Below, in pieces: positions 40,264 through 49,897 of a stretch of DNA of 64,000 bases. The notes beneath the pieces are model-generated. The model did no database searches. It had not been told where the DNA came from and saw nothing but the letters and a program-made list of their open reading frames with translations. Source of the DNA: Sphingomonas trueperi (lineage in GTDB: Bacteria > Pseudomonadota > Alphaproteobacteria > Sphingomonadales > Sphingomonadaceae); assembly GCF_011927635.1 (NCBI RefSeq), contig NZ_JAATJB010000002.1:458152-522151 (forward strand). The letters run 5' to 3'. Position 1 is the stretch's first letter. Every line of letters begins with the position of its first letter. A program made the translations under genes and the position numbers.

Positions 40264-42546
40264 ATGAGGGGTTTCCCATTCTCGGCACGCGCCGTCGCGC
40301 TCGCCGCCACGTTCCTCGCCGGCAGCGCATACGCTGCGACGCCCGAGGAAGCTGACAAGGGTGCGGGGGCACCCGCCCAGGCCGCGCCGGCCGCCGGCCA
40401 GGACGATGGCGAGATCATCGTCACCACCACCGCGCAGAAGCGCTTCGAGAACATCCAGAACGTCCCCCTCGCGGTGCAGGTGGTGACGCCCGCCGATCTC
40501 GAGGCGCAGGGCGTCCGCCACTTCCAGGATCTCGGCAAGGTCTCGCCCTCGCTGGTGATCCGCCCCTCGGAAAACCCGGTCAACGCCAACGTCTCGCTGC
40601 GCGGCATCGGCACCTTTGCCTATGCGATCGGCGTCGAGTCCTCGGTGGCGGTGACCGTCGACGGCGTGCCGCTCGCCTTCCAGGCGCGTGCCTTCTCCGA
40701 CCTGCCCGACGTGGCGATGATCGAAGTGCTGCGCGGGCCGCAGAGCACGCTGTACGGCAAGGCGGCCTCGGCCGGCCTGATCAAGATCATGACGGTTCAG
40801 CCGACCAAGGACTTCCATGTGAAGGCCAATGTGCTGGCGACCGACGACCGCGAATATGGCGGCAATTTCAGCGTCACCGGGCCGATCAACGACAATCTCG
40901 GCTATGTCGTCTCGGCGAGCTATTCGAACTGGGACGGCAACGTCCTCAACGTGTTCAACAACAAGCGCGTCAACGGCCGCGAGACGCTGAACACCCGCGC
41001 CAAGCTGAAGTGGAAGGCGACGCCGGACGTGATCTTCACGCTCTCCGGCAACTATGTCGACGGCAAGACCGATTTCGGCCGCCCGTTCATCCGCGTCACC
41101 CCGGGGGCGACCTTCCTCAACACTCCGGGCCTGACCACCGACGTGGTGCTGCCGGGGATCACGATCGAGCCGGACAACCAGAAGATCGCCAACAATGATC
41201 GCGCCGGCACCAAGTTCGCCGGCGGCGGCGGCATCCTGCGTACCGACATCAACATCGGCAAGATGCAGGTGCTGGGCCTGACGTCGTACGACAAGTTCCA
41301 CATGAACGACTATATCGACCAGGACGACACCGTCGCCCCGGGCGCGATCGGCCGCAACATCCAGGACGGCCGCTTCCAGTCGCGCCTGTTCACGCAGGAA
41401 ATCCGCCTGCTCTCGCCGGGCGAGGACGCGTTCCGCTACGCGCTGGGCGTCTACTACGCCGATGCCGGCTTCCAGCGCCGCTTCTATCGCGGCCCGGTGA
41501 CCTCGCCGCAGAACTGGTTCGCCACCTCGGGCTCGCGCCAGATCGCGGCGTTCGGCCAGATCGACTGGGAGTTCATCCAGCACCTCACCGCCACCGTCGG
41601 CGGCCGCGCGCAGAACGAGCGCGTGGAATACACGTTCGACGACCGGCGCCTGGCGACCAGCTATGGCGGCCATGCCAGCGACGACGCCACCACCTACCGC
41701 CTCGGCCTCAACTGGCAGGCGACGCGCGAAATCCTCGCGTTCGGCAGCTATGCCACCGGCTACAAGGGCCAGACCTACGATCTGACCAGCAACTTCGACA
41801 AGAACCGCGCCGCCGCCGGCCCGATCCGGCCCGAAACCTCGAAGGATTGGGAATTCGGCGTCCGCTCGCAGTTCTTCGGGCGCCGCGTGACGTTCAACGT
41901 CACCTATTTCAGCACCGACTATACCGACCTGCAGGCACAGACGATCGAGCAGCTGGCGGACGGGACCTCCAATTTCCGCCTGACCAACGTCGGCAAGATG
42001 AACACCAAGGGCCTGGAGTTCGAAGCCGCGGCACGCGTGATGCGTGACCTGACGATCAACGGCGGCCTCACCTATCTCGACGCGACTTATCTCTCGTTCC
42101 CGGCGGCGCCGTGCTACACCCAGCAGGGTCCTGCGCAGGGCTGCGTGACGCAGGGCAAGGTCAGCTATCAGGTGCTCACCGGCACGCGGGCGATCCAGGC
42201 GCCCGAATGGAAGGGGTCGATGGCGATCGACTATAGCCCGGCGCTGACCGAGAAGCTGAACGGCGTGCTCGTCGGCAGCTGGCAGTATCAGTCGAGCGTC
42301 TATTATGCGGCGCGCGATCCGGAGACCTTCCAGCCCGCGTTCAGCATCTTCAACCTGACCGCCGGCGTGCGCGACCACAAGCGCCGCTGGGAAGCGACGC
42401 TGTTCGTCAACAACCTGTTCGACAAGCAGTATTTCCCGGCGCTGGTCAACTCGGGCGGCAATTTCGGCAAGCAGATCGCCACCCAGTCGGTCCTGCCGCG
42501 CGATTTCCGTCGCTATGCAGGCCTGCGCTTCGGTGTAAATTACTGA
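40264..42546 (+). CDS. TonB-dependent receptor, tandem paralogue 3
   Basis: A 760-residue receptor with signal peptide (about 1-22), a short Gln/Ala linker, TonB-box-like EIIVTTTAQK, and the same plug motifs as the two preceding genes. Differences concentrate in surface-loop positions: for example NNKRVNG and KTDFGRPF in place of the other genes' residues, and YRGPVTSPQNWFATSG. The barrel ends RFGVNY. The gene is very GC-rich, closer in codon use to TBDR 2 than to TBDR 1. ATG at 40264 behind AAGGGG. A hydrolase gene follows after 59 bases. Confidence 0.93.
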   Translation: MRGFPFSARAVALAATFLAGSAYAATPEEADKGAGAPAQAAPAAGQDDGEIIVTTTAQKRFENIQNVPLAVQVVTPADLEAQGVRHFQDLGKVSPSLVIRPSENPVNANVSLRGIGTFAYAIGVESSVAVTVDGVPLAFQARAFSDLPDVAMIEVLRGPQSTLYGKAASAGLIKIMTVQPTKDFHVKANVLATDDREYGGNFSVTGPINDNLGYVVSASYSNWDGNVLNVFNNKRVNGRETLNTRAKLKWKATPDVIFTLSGNYVDGKTDFGRPFIRVTPGATFLNTPGLTTDVVLPGITIEPDNQKIANNDRAGTKFAGGGGILRTDINIGKMQVLGLTSYDKFHMNDYIDQDDTVAPGAIGRNIQDGRFQSRLFTQEIRLLSPGEDAFRYALGVYYADAGFQRRFYRGPVTSPQNWFATSGSRQIAAFGQIDWEFIQHLTATVGGRAQNERVEYTFDDRRLATSYGGHASDDATTYRLGLNWQATREILAFGSYATGYKGQTYDLTSNFDKNRAAAGPIRPETSKDWEFGVRSQFFGRRVTFNVTYFSTDYTDLQAQTIEQLADGTSNFRLTNVGKMNTKGLEFEAAARVMRDLTINGGLTYLDATYLSFPAAPCYTQQGPAQGCVTQGKVSYQVLTGTRAIQAPEWKGSMAIDYSPALTEKLNGVLVGSWQYQSSVYYAARDPETFQPAFSIFNLTAGVRDHKRRWEATLFVNNLFDKQYFPALVNSGGNFGKQIATQSVLPRDFRRYAGLRFGVNY

Positions 42547-42557
42547 TGCACACGCGG

Positions 42558-42584
42558 GAGGGCGGGGGCGATGCCTCCGCCCTC
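42558..42584 (+). terminator. Hairpin after TBDR 3 (degenerate terminator)
   Basis: GAGGGCGGGGGC pairs with GCCTCCGCCCTC around a GAT loop, with one G-U pair. It matches the hairpins after the other two receptors but has lost the T-tract, so read-through into the hydrolase gene 22 bases downstream is likely. Confidence 0.6.
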
Positions 42585-42605
42585 TCCATCAGGAGAGGGG
42601 ACCGA

Positions 42606-43925
42606 ATGATCGGCAGAATTGGAATCGCGGCCGCAGCATGCGCAGCCGCGATTTTTGCGTTTGAGGGCCACGCGCAGCAGGCGCAGCAGGCGCCGGCACG
42701 GCCCAGCGTCGACGCGCCGGAGCTGGCGGCGCTCGGCAGCTACGGCGTCGGGGTGGCCGATCTCGAGTTCGTGGAAGCGGGCCGGGCCGATCCGCTGCAG
42801 GGCGCCGACAAGCCGGCGATCGTCGACCGGCACATCCCGATCAAGCTCTGGTATCCGGCCGCGGCAAAAGGCGCGGGCACCCGCTATCGCACCGCGCTGC
42901 CGGGCGAGAAGGGCAGCGACGTGCCGTTCGAGGTGCCGGGGCTCGCCACGCCGGGCGCGGCGGCGGCCAAGGGGCGCTTCCCGCTGGTGATCCTCGCCCA
43001 TGGCTATAGCAACACCCCCGAGGTGCTGTCCTGGCTCGGCGAGAACCTCGCAAGCAAGGGCTATGTCGTGGTCGCGCCCGCCTTCCGCGATCCGCCGATC
43101 ACCATCCGCACGCCGGCCGCGCGCGCCGGACCGTTGACCAGCCGCCCGCTCGACATCGCCTTCGTCGCTGCCGAGGCGCAGCGGCGGGCGCAGGCCGGGC
43201 AGGGGGCGTTCGCCGCCGCCGATGCCGCGCGCACCGCGCTGATCGGCTATTCGATGGGCGGTTACGGCGTGCTCACCGCCGGCGGCGCGCCGCTCGATCC
43301 GGCGGTGGCGGGCGCGACGCGCGGCGTGCTCGCGCCCTATGTGGCCGGGGCGGAGAAGGCGGAGCGCCTCAAGGTCGCCGATCTCAAGGCGGTGGTGGCG
43401 ATCTCGCCGGCCAGCAACCTCTACGGCACGCCGCTCTGGGCAGCGCCCGGCGTGGCGGCGATCCGCGCGCCGACGCTGTTCATCGTCGGCAGCCAGGATC
43501 ATGTCGTCGGCTATGATCCCGGCGTGCGCACGCTGTTCGAGCAGGCGGTCCACGCCCCGCGCTACCTGCTCACCTTCCGCGAGGCGGCGCACAGCATCGC
43601 GCTGATCGGCGCGCCGCCCGCGATGCGCGAGAGCTTCTGGGACCTCGATTGGTTCGAGGACGCGGTGTGGCGCAAGGACCGGCTGATGGCAGTGCAGGCG
43701 CACTTCATCACCGCGTTCCTCGATCGCTATGTGAAGGGCGAGGAGGCCAAGGCGTCGTACATCGACGGCTTGGTGCCGAACTCGAACGACGGGAAGTGGG
43801 CTGGCGCCCCGGGCGGCCGCTATGCCGGGTTCAGCCCCGGCGCGCCGGCCTCGACGATCTGGAAGGGCTTCCAGCCCAGCCGAATCTCGGGGATGAACTT
43901 CGAGTTCAAGCCCGCGCAGCCCTGA
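42606..43925 (+). CDS. Secreted alpha/beta hydrolase (dienelactone/PAF-acetylhydrolase-like)
   Basis: A 439-residue protein with a signal peptide (GRIGIAAAACAAAIFAFEGHAQ). The alpha/beta hydrolase domain has the oxyanion segment LVILAHGYSNTPEVLSWLGE, nucleophile elbow GYSMGGYG (Ser216), an acid in FIVGSQDHVVGYD and a His in REAAHSIALIG. It resembles PAF-acetylhydrolase/dienelactone hydrolase-type esterases; the substrate is unknown. GGAGAGGGG lies before the ATG at 42606. It is probably co-transcribed with TBDR 3, so it may de-esterify a compound taken up by that receptor. Confidence 0.87.
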   Translation: MIGRIGIAAAACAAAIFAFEGHAQQAQQAPARPSVDAPELAALGSYGVGVADLEFVEAGRADPLQGADKPAIVDRHIPIKLWYPAAAKGAGTRYRTALPGEKGSDVPFEVPGLATPGAAAAKGRFPLVILAHGYSNTPEVLSWLGENLASKGYVVVAPAFRDPPITIRTPAARAGPLTSRPLDIAFVAAEAQRRAQAGQGAFAAADAARTALIGYSMGGYGVLTAGGAPLDPAVAGATRGVLAPYVAGAEKAERLKVADLKAVVAISPASNLYGTPLWAAPGVAAIRAPTLFIVGSQDHVVGYDPGVRTLFEQAVHAPRYLLTFREAAHSIALIGAPPAMRESFWDLDWFEDAVWRKDRLMAVQAHFITAFLDRYVKGEEAKASYIDGLVPNSNDGKWAGAPGGRYAGFSPGAPASTIWKGFQPSRISGMNFEFKPAQP

Positions 43926-43931
43926 GCCGCG

Positions 43932-45317
43932 TCAGCACTCGACGACGTTGACCGCCAGGCCGCCGAGGCTCGTCTCCTTGTACTTGGAGCGCATGTCGAG
44001 GCCGGTCTGGCGCATCGTCTCGATCACCGCGTCGAGCGAGACCTTGTGCGTGCCGTCGCCGTGCAGCGCGAGCATCGCGGCGTTGATCGCCTTCACCGCG
44101 CCCATCGTGTTACGCTCGATGCAGGGGATCTGGACCAGCCCGCCGATCGGATCGCAGGTGAGGCCGAGATTATGCTCCATGCCGATTTCGGCGGCATTCT
44201 CGATCTGCGCGTTGCTGCCCCCCAGCGCCGCGGCGAGGCCCGCCGCCGCCATCGAGCAGGCGACGCCCACCTCGCCCTGGCAGCCCATCTCGGCGGCCGA
44301 GATCGACGCCTGGCGCTTGTAGAGGATGCCGATCGCCGCTGCCGTGAGCAGCAGGCGGCGGCTGCCCGCCTGGGTCGCGTTGCCGACGAAGCATTCGTAA
44401 TAGCGCAGCACCGCCGGGATCACCCCCGCCGCGCCGTTGGTGGGCGCGGTGACGACGCGGCCGCCGGCGGCATTCTCCTCGTTCACCGCCAGCGCCCACA
44501 GGCTGACCCATTCGAGCACCGAGGCGGGCTCGACGCGGGGGCCCCGCGCCATCAGCTTCTGGTGGAGCTTGCGTGCGCGGCGGGGGACTTCCAGGCCGCC
44601 GGGCAGGATGCCGTCTTGCGCCATGCCGCGATCCATGCACGCGTTCATCGCATCATGGATGCCGTCGACAAAGGCGAGCGTCGCCGCATCGTCGCGCCAG
44701 CCGCGTTCGTTGGCGAGCATCAGCCCGGCGATGTCGAGCCCGAGCTCGTCGCAGCGCTGCAGCATCTCGCGGGCGCTGGCGAAGGGATGGTTGGTACCGG
44801 CGGAAAGGCCTGCCGCGGCTTCCTCGCCCTCGCGCCGGATCGCGCCGCCGCCGACCGAATAATAGGTCCGCTCCAGCACCGCGCCGTCGATCAGCGTGGC
44901 GCGCAGCTTCATGCCGTTGGGGTGGCCGGGGAGGAACTGGCGCTTGCGGAACTTGAGGTCGGCCTCGGGGTCGAAGCCTACCGACGCGGTGCCGTTCAGC
45001 AGGATGCGGCGCTCGGCGGCGATCTGCGCCAGCATCGGCTCTACCGCATCGGGATCGACACCCTCGGGCCGCTCGCCCGCCAGCCCCAGCACCACCGCGC
45101 GATCGGTGGCGTGGCCCTTGCCGGTCAGTGCCAGCGAGCCGAACAGCTCGCAGCACAGCTTGGTGACGCTGCGCCCGTCGGCGACCACCCAGGCGGCGAA
45201 GTCGCGCGCGGCGCGCATCGGCCCCACGGTATGCGAGCTCGACGGCCCGATGCCGATGGTGAACACGTCGGTGATGCTGATCGGCCCTGCATTCGGCCCG
45301 ACGCCTTTGGTCGCCAC
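43932..45317 (-). CDS. sdaA: L-serine dehydratase (iron-sulfur type, single chain)
   Basis: SdaA deaminates L-serine to pyruvate and ammonia with a [4Fe-4S] cluster. The 461-residue protein has the beta-domain start [20 protein letters not shown] and the alpha-domain motifs [54 protein letters not shown] and the end [17 protein letters not shown], which holds the cluster and active-site cysteines. The start is the GTG at 45317, eight bases after AGGAGA; the longer frame would run into the riboswitch. It is the gene controlled by the tandem glycine riboswitch upstream, linking glycine excess to serine breakdown. Confidence 0.95.
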   Translation of the reverse strand: MATKGVGPNAGPISITDVFTIGIGPSSSHTVGPMRAARDFAAWVVADGRSVTKLCCELFGSLALTGKGHATDRAVVLGLAGERPEGVDPDAVEPMLAQIAAERRILLNGTASVGFDPEADLKFRKRQFLPGHPNGMKLRATLIDGAVLERTYYSVGGGAIRREGEEAAAGLSAGTNHPFASAREMLQRCDELGLDIAGLMLANERGWRDDAATLAFVDGIHDAMNACMDRGMAQDGILPGGLEVPRRARKLHQKLMARGPRVEPASVLEWVSLWALAVNEENAAGGRVVTAPTNGAAGVIPAVLRYYECFVGNATQAGSRRLLLTAAAIGILYKRQASISAAEMGCQGEVGVACSMAAAGLAAALGGSNAQIENAAEIGMEHNLGLTCDPIGGLVQIPCIERNTMGAVKAINAAMLALHGDGTHKVSLDAVIETMRQTGLDMRSKYKETSLGGLAVNVVEC

Positions 45318-45353
45318 GGAACCCGTCTCCTGAAACACTCGGTTGCGGGCCCC

Positions 45354-45506
45354 TTCTGTCCGTTTGCCTGAGATCGCTATCCCGTCGGCGGGCGCGCGCG
45401 GCGCCACTCTCCAGAATGTTATGGTCGGAAGGTCCTTTTGCCTGAGAGTTTCCGGGGCGGTTGCTCCTTCGGCGATCCGGTTGCCCGGATTCTCTCCCTT
45501 TCCGAC
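45354..45506 (-). ncRNA. Tandem glycine riboswitch upstream of sdaA
   Basis: Two glycine aptamers read on the minus strand. Aptamer 1 (45506-45424) has a perfect P1 GTCGGAA/TTCCGAC, GGGAGAGAATCC, the core GCCGAAGGAGCAA and ACTCTCAGGCAAAAGGACC. Aptamer 2 (45416-45354) has P1 TTCTG/CAGAA, GGAGAGTGG and ATCTCAGGCAAACGGACAG; its central part is more divergent. About 36 bases separate it from the GTG of sdaA, with no clear terminator, so control of ribosome access is more likely than termination. Glycine-on expression of sdaA is the expected logic. Confidence 0.95.
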
Positions 45507-45537
45507 AGCGTGTGTTTCGTCGTGCGGCCGCGCGCTG

Positions 45538-46215
45538 TCAAACGCTGATTGGGCGAAGGGCTTCCAGCGCGGGCAGCAGTTCGGCGAAGGAATCGATCAC
45601 CGCCTCGGCGCCCAGCGTCGCCACCGGCACTTGCGAGAAGCCGAAGCTGCACGCGATCACGGGGACGGTCGCCGCCTGCGCCGCCTGCACGTCGTAGATC
45701 GAATCGCCGACGAACGCCGCCGGGTCGCCGCAGCGCCGGACCATCTCCAGGATCGGCGCGGGCGAAGGCTTGGCGGTGCCGGGGCCGAGCGTGTCGCCGC
45801 CGATCACGGTGGTGAAGCGCGGGAGCAGGCCGGTCGCCTCCAGCAGCGGCAGGCTGAGCGCCTCCAGCTTGTTGGTGACCACCGCCAGCGTGATGCCCTG
45901 CGCGGCCAGCGCATCGAGCGCGTCGAGCACGCCGGGATAAAGGCGGCTATGCTCGGCGATATGGTCGCCATAGGTCGCGACGAAGCGCGGATAGAGCCGT
46001 GCCACCACCGCCGCATCGCCGCCGCCTGTCGCCGCGACCGCCTGCTCCAGCAGCTTGTGCACGCCGCGGCCGACCATGGACAGGATGCGGTCGAGCGGCA
46101 GGGCCGGCCGGCCGTCCTCGGCGAGCACGCGGTTGAGCGTCGCGGCAAGGTCGCCGCTGGTATCGAGCAGCGTGCCGTCGAGGTCGAATCCGATGGTCCG
46201 GAAGGGCAGGGGCAT
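45538..46215 (-). CDS. gph: Phosphoglycolate phosphatase (HAD family)
   Basis: A 225-residue HAD hydrolase that removes phosphate from 2-phosphoglycolate formed in DNA repair. Motif I is [20 protein letters not shown], motif II lies in [14 protein letters not shown], motif III is the Lys in [11 protein letters not shown] and motif IV is [14 protein letters not shown]. The cap domain and length match Gph. ATGs at 46215 and 46227 are both possible; no strong ribosome site is seen. It is divergent from glmU and convergent with the sdaA riboswitch side only by position. Confidence 0.9.
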   Translation of the reverse strand: MPLPFRTIGFDLDGTLLDTSGDLAATLNRVLAEDGRPALPLDRILSMVGRGVHKLLEQAVAATGGGDAAVVARLYPRFVATYGDHIAEHSRLYPGVLDALDALAAQGITLAVVTNKLEALSLPLLEATGLLPRFTTVIGGDTLGPGTAKPSPAPILEMVRRCGDPAAFVGDSIYDVQAAQAATVPVIACSFGFSQVPVATLGAEAVIDSFAELLPALEALRPISV

Positions 46216-46300
46216 GGCGTGCCGCATGGCAGCATCGTGCTGGAAAAGCCATGTCCAGCGTGGCAGGGGTTGCACCCCATTTCGACCGGAGACTGGCCAC

Positions 46301-47653
46301 GTGACTGCACCCATCGCCGCGATCATCCTCGCCGCCGGCAAGGGCACGCGGATGAAATCCGATACCCACAAGGTGCTGCACCCGATTGCCGGACGGCCGA
46401 TGCTGCTCCACCTGATCGACAGCGTGAAGGCGCTGGGCGCCGCGCGCGAGGTCGTGGTGGTCGGCGCCGGGCGCGAGCAGGTGGAGGCTGCCGTCACCCC
46501 ACTGGGCGCGGAGACGGCGCATCAGGCCGAGCAGCTCGGCACCGGGCACGCCGTGCTCCAGGCCAAGGACGCGCTGGCGGGCTTCGACGGCGACGTGCTG
46601 ATCCTCTATGGCGACGTGCCCCTCGTCACCACCGCGACGATGCGGCGGATGGTCGAGCGGCTGCATGGCGCGGACCAGCCCGCCGTCGTGGTGCTCGGCT
46701 TCCGCCCGGCCGATCCCGGCGCCTATGGCCGGCTGATCATCGAGGGCGGCGATCGCCTGTCGAAGATCGTCGAGTACAAGGACGCTTCGCCGGAGGAGCG
46801 CGCCGTCACCCTGTGCAATTCGGGGCTGATGGCGGTGCGGGGCGCCGATCTGTTCGTGCTGCTCGACCGGCTGAAGAACGACAACGCCGCCAGCGAATAT
46901 TACCTGACCGACATCGTCGAGATCGCCAATGACGACGGCCGGGTCGCGGCGGTGATCGAGACGGGGGTCGCCGAAGTCACCGGCGTCAACAGCCGGGGCG
47001 AACTGGCGGCGGTGGAGGGGGCGTGGCAGCAGGCTCGCCGCGCCCGTGCCATGGCGGAGGGCGCGACGCTGATCGCGCCGGAGACGGTGTGGTTCGCCCA
47101 CGACACGCAGATCGGCCGCGACGTGACGATCGAGCCCAACGTGGTGTTCGGCCCCGGCGTAACCGTCGCGGACGGCGTGGTGCTCCGTGCCTTCAGCCAT
47201 ATCGAGGGCGCGACCATCGCCAGCGGCGCGACCGTCGGCCCCTATGCCCGGCTGCGGCCCGGCGCGGTGCTGGAGGCGGACGCCCATGTCGGCAATTTCG
47301 TCGAGCTCAAGAACGCGGTGCTGGGCAAGGGCGCCAAGGCCAACCACCTGACCTATCTGGGCGATGCCAGCGTCGGCGCCGGGGCGAACATCGGCGCGGG
47401 CACGATCACCTGCAATTACAACGGCTTCCTAAAGCAGAAGACGGTGATCGGGGCGGGCGCCTTCATCGGATCGAACAGCGCGCTGGTGGCGCCGGTGGCG
47501 ATCGGCGACGGGGCGATCATCGGCGCGGGATCGGTGATCACCCGCGATGTCGAGGCCGATGCGCTGGCGGTTACCCGTCCGGAAACATTGACGAAGCAGG
47601 GCTGGGCCACGACCTTCCGTGCGATAATGAAGGCACGAAAGGCCGCGAAATGA
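46301..47653 (+). CDS. glmU: Bifunctional GlmU (UDP-GlcNAc synthesis)
   Basis: GlmU acetylates glucosamine 1-phosphate and then transfers UMP from UTP to make UDP-GlcNAc for peptidoglycan and lipid A. The 450-residue protein has the uridylyltransferase domain (AAIILAAGKGTRMKSDTHKV, HQAEQLGTGHAVLQA, ILYGDVPLV). The C-terminal left-handed beta-helix with hexapeptide repeats follows (IGRDVTIEPNVVFGPGVTV, NFVELKNAVLG, GANIGAGTITCNYNG). The start is the GTG at 46301, eight bases after GGAG. Its stop overlaps the ATG of the small downstream gene. Confidence 0.96.
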   Translation: MTAPIAAIILAAGKGTRMKSDTHKVLHPIAGRPMLLHLIDSVKALGAAREVVVVGAGREQVEAAVTPLGAETAHQAEQLGTGHAVLQAKDALAGFDGDVLILYGDVPLVTTATMRRMVERLHGADQPAVVVLGFRPADPGAYGRLIIEGGDRLSKIVEYKDASPEERAVTLCNSGLMAVRGADLFVLLDRLKNDNAASEYYLTDIVEIANDDGRVAAVIETGVAEVTGVNSRGELAAVEGAWQQARRARAMAEGATLIAPETVWFAHDTQIGRDVTIEPNVVFGPGVTVADGVVLRAFSHIEGATIASGATVGPYARLRPGAVLEADAHVGNFVELKNAVLGKGAKANHLTYLGDASVGAGANIGAGTITCNYNGFLKQKTVIGAGAFIGSNSALVAPVAIGDGAIIGAGSVITRDVEADALAVTRPETLTKQGWATTFRAIMKARKAAK

Positions 47654-47961
47654 CCGACCGCTATACCGACAAGCCGTTCCTCAAGCTGCTCGATGCCTAT
47701 GTGCTCGACGCGATCGGCCATCTCGACGAGAAGAGCGACGCCCAGCTCACCGCCGCCGAACCCGCGCTGCGCGAAGCCTTCGGCGGGGAGAGCGATTGGC
47801 GGGGCATCGTCGTCGAGCGGATGCAGTTCCCCGAGGGGATCGCCGGGGCGATCCGCGAAGTCTGGGAAAAGGGCGCGGTGCGCTTCCGCGAGGAACAGGG
47901 GCACGAGCCCGATCCGGCCGAGTTCACCCGGATTTTCAACGACACCAACTTTCCGCACTGA
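47650..47961 (+). CDS. Small conserved hypothetical protein in the glm cluster
   Basis: A 103-residue soluble protein that I do not recognise. It starts MTDRYTDKPFLKLLDAYVLD and continues with charged helices (LDEKSDAQLTAAEPALREAF), then VVERMQFPEGIAGAIREVWE and ends FTRIFNDTNFPH. No metal or catalytic motif is evident. The ATG overlaps the glmU stop (ATGA) and glmS begins 105 bases later, so it is translated with GlmU and may serve the amino-sugar pathway or simply ride in the operon. Confidence 0.85.
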   Translation: MTDRYTDKPFLKLLDAYVLDAIGHLDEKSDAQLTAAEPALREAFGGESDWRGIVVERMQFPEGIAGAIREVWEKGAVRFREEQGHEPDPAEFTRIFNDTNFPH

Positions 47962-48066
47962 GGGACAGGGCGCTTAGGAGGCGGACGCATTCAGCCATCC
48001 GTCAGTATGCCCCCGCTAGCGGCGGCCGCCCACCCGCGCTAGGGCTGGGGCAGGAGGACGGATGCG

Positions 48067-49890
48067 ATGTGCGGAATCGTTGGAATCGTGGGCAAGGAAG
48101 ACGTCGCAGAGCGTCTGTTCGAAGGCCTCAAGCGCCTCGAGTATCGCGGTTATGACTCGGCCGGCATCGCCACGGACGTAGACGGCACGATCGAGCGCCG
48201 CCGCGCCTCGGGCAAGCTGGTCAATCTGGGCAAGGAACTCGCCGCCCACCCGCTGCCCGGCACCACGGGTATCGCGCACACCCGCTGGGCGACGCATGGC
48301 GGCCCGACGACCAACAATGCGCACCCGCACGCGACCGGCGAAGTGGCCCTCGTCCACAACGGCATCATCGAGAATTTCAAGGCGCTGCGCGAGGAACTCA
48401 CCGCGCGCGGCCGCACCTTCACCAGCGAGACCGACACCGAAGTCGTCGCCCATCTGGTGAGCGAGAAGGTCGAGGCGGGCATGGCCCCGGCCGATGCGGT
48501 GCGCGAGGTGCTGCCGCGCCTCCACGGCGCCTTCGCGCTCGCCATCCTGTTCCGCCAGCATCCCGATCTGCTGATCGGCGCGCGGCTCGGCTCGCCTTTG
48601 GTCGTCGGCTATGGCGAGGGCGAGACCTATCTCGGCTCGGACGCGCTGGCGCTGGCCCCGCTCACCCAGCGCATCGCCTATCTGGAAGAGGGCGACTGGG
48701 TCGTCATCACCAGGGATGGCGCCGAGATCTTCGACAAGGACAATAATCCGGTCGAGCGGCCGATCACCATCTCGGGCGTGACCGGCGAGCTCATCTCCAA
48801 GGGCAACCATCGGCATTACATGCTGAAGGAGATCTACGAGCAGCCGATCGTCGTCGCGCAGACGCTGCGCGCCTATCTCCAGCGCATGGAGGAGAAGGTG
48901 ACGCTGCCGATTCCGGAGTTCGATCTCTCGGCGATCAAGCGCGTCACCATCGTCGCCTGCGGCACCAGTTATTATGCCGGCATGGTGGCGAAATACTGGT
49001 TCGAGCAGTTCGCCCGCGTGCCGGTGGACATCGATGTCGCCTCCGAATTCCGCTACCGTGCGCCGGTCATGGAAGACGGCGGGCTGATGATCGTGATCAG
49101 CCAGTCGGGCGAAACCGCGGACACGCTTGCTGCGCTCCGCCACGCCCGCAGCGAGGGGCAGACGATCGCCGCGGTGGTCAATGTGCCGACCAGCACCATG
49201 GCGCGCGAGGCGGACCTGCTGCTGCCGACCCATGCCGGGCCGGAGATCGGCGTGGCCTCGACCAAGGCGTTCAGCTGCCAGCTGGCGGTGCTGGCCGCGC
49301 TGGCGGCCAATCTCGCCAAGGCCAAGGGCAAGCTGGACGAAGCCGAGGAACGCCGCATCGTCCGCCATCTGGCCGAAGCGCCGGCTTCGCTCAACGCCGC
49401 GCTGGCCTATGACGAATCGATTCAGACGATGGCCGGGGTGATCGCGGCGGCGCGCGACGTGCTGTATCTCGGTCGCGGCACCGATTATCCGCTGGCGCTG
49501 GAAGGCGCGCTGAAGCTCAAGGAAATCAGCTATATCCATGCCGAGGGCTATGCCGCCGGCGAGATGAAACACGGGCCGATCGCGCTGATCGACGATGCCG
49601 TGCCGGTGATCGTGATCGCGCCTTCGGGCCCGCTCTTCGACAAGACCGTCAGCAACATGCAGGAAGTGCAGGCACGCGGCGGCAAGGTGGTGCTGATCTC
49701 GGACTATGACGGCATCCAGGCCGCGGGGGACGGCTGCATCGCCACCATCACCATGCCCAAGGTCCACCCGCTGATCGCGCCGCTGGTCTATGCGGTGCCG
49801 GTGCAGTTGCTCGCCTATCACGTTGCCGTCGCCAAGGGCACCGATGTCGACCAGCCGCGCAACCTGGCCAAGTCCGTCACCGTCGAGTGA
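48067..49890 (+). CDS. glmS: Glutamine-fructose-6-phosphate aminotransferase
   Basis: GlmS makes glucosamine 6-phosphate from fructose 6-phosphate and glutamine, the entry to UDP-GlcNAc. The 607-residue protein starts MCGIVGIVGKEDVAERLFEG with the Ntn nucleophile Cys2. The glutaminase domain has HTRWATHGGPTTNNAHPHAT and VALVHNGIIENF; two SIS domains follow (CGTSYYAGMVAKYWFE, ISQSGETADTLAALRHA) and the C-terminus is DVDQPRNLAKSVTVE. AGGAGG precedes the ATG. No glmS ribozyme is visible in the short leader. Confidence 0.97.
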   Translation: MCGIVGIVGKEDVAERLFEGLKRLEYRGYDSAGIATDVDGTIERRRASGKLVNLGKELAAHPLPGTTGIAHTRWATHGGPTTNNAHPHATGEVALVHNGIIENFKALREELTARGRTFTSETDTEVVAHLVSEKVEAGMAPADAVREVLPRLHGAFALAILFRQHPDLLIGARLGSPLVVGYGEGETYLGSDALALAPLTQRIAYLEEGDWVVITRDGAEIFDKDNNPVERPITISGVTGELISKGNHRHYMLKEIYEQPIVVAQTLRAYLQRMEEKVTLPIPEFDLSAIKRVTIVACGTSYYAGMVAKYWFEQFARVPVDIDVASEFRYRAPVMEDGGLMIVISQSGETADTLAALRHARSEGQTIAAVVNVPTSTMAREADLLLPTHAGPEIGVASTKAFSCQLAVLAALAANLAKAKGKLDEAEERRIVRHLAEAPASLNAALAYDESIQTMAGVIAAARDVLYLGRGTDYPLALEGALKLKEISYIHAEGYAAGEMKHGPIALIDDAVPVIVIAPSGPLFDKTVSNMQEVQARGGKVVLISDYDGIQAAGDGCIATITMPKVHPLIAPLVYAVPVQLLAYHVAVAKGTDVDQPRNLAKSVTVE

Positions 49891-49897
49891 CGGGCTG

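Noticed and set aside
40255..42378. A 707-codon minus-strand frame antisense to TBDR 3, and similar ones over TBDR 1 and 2
   Set aside because: These mirror the codon bias of the receptors and share the same Arg/His/Gln/Val-rich composition; no independent evidence of coding.
47962..48066. glmS ribozyme before glmS
   Set aside because: The 105-base gap is too short and lacks the ribozyme core; that element is typical of Gram-positive bacteria.
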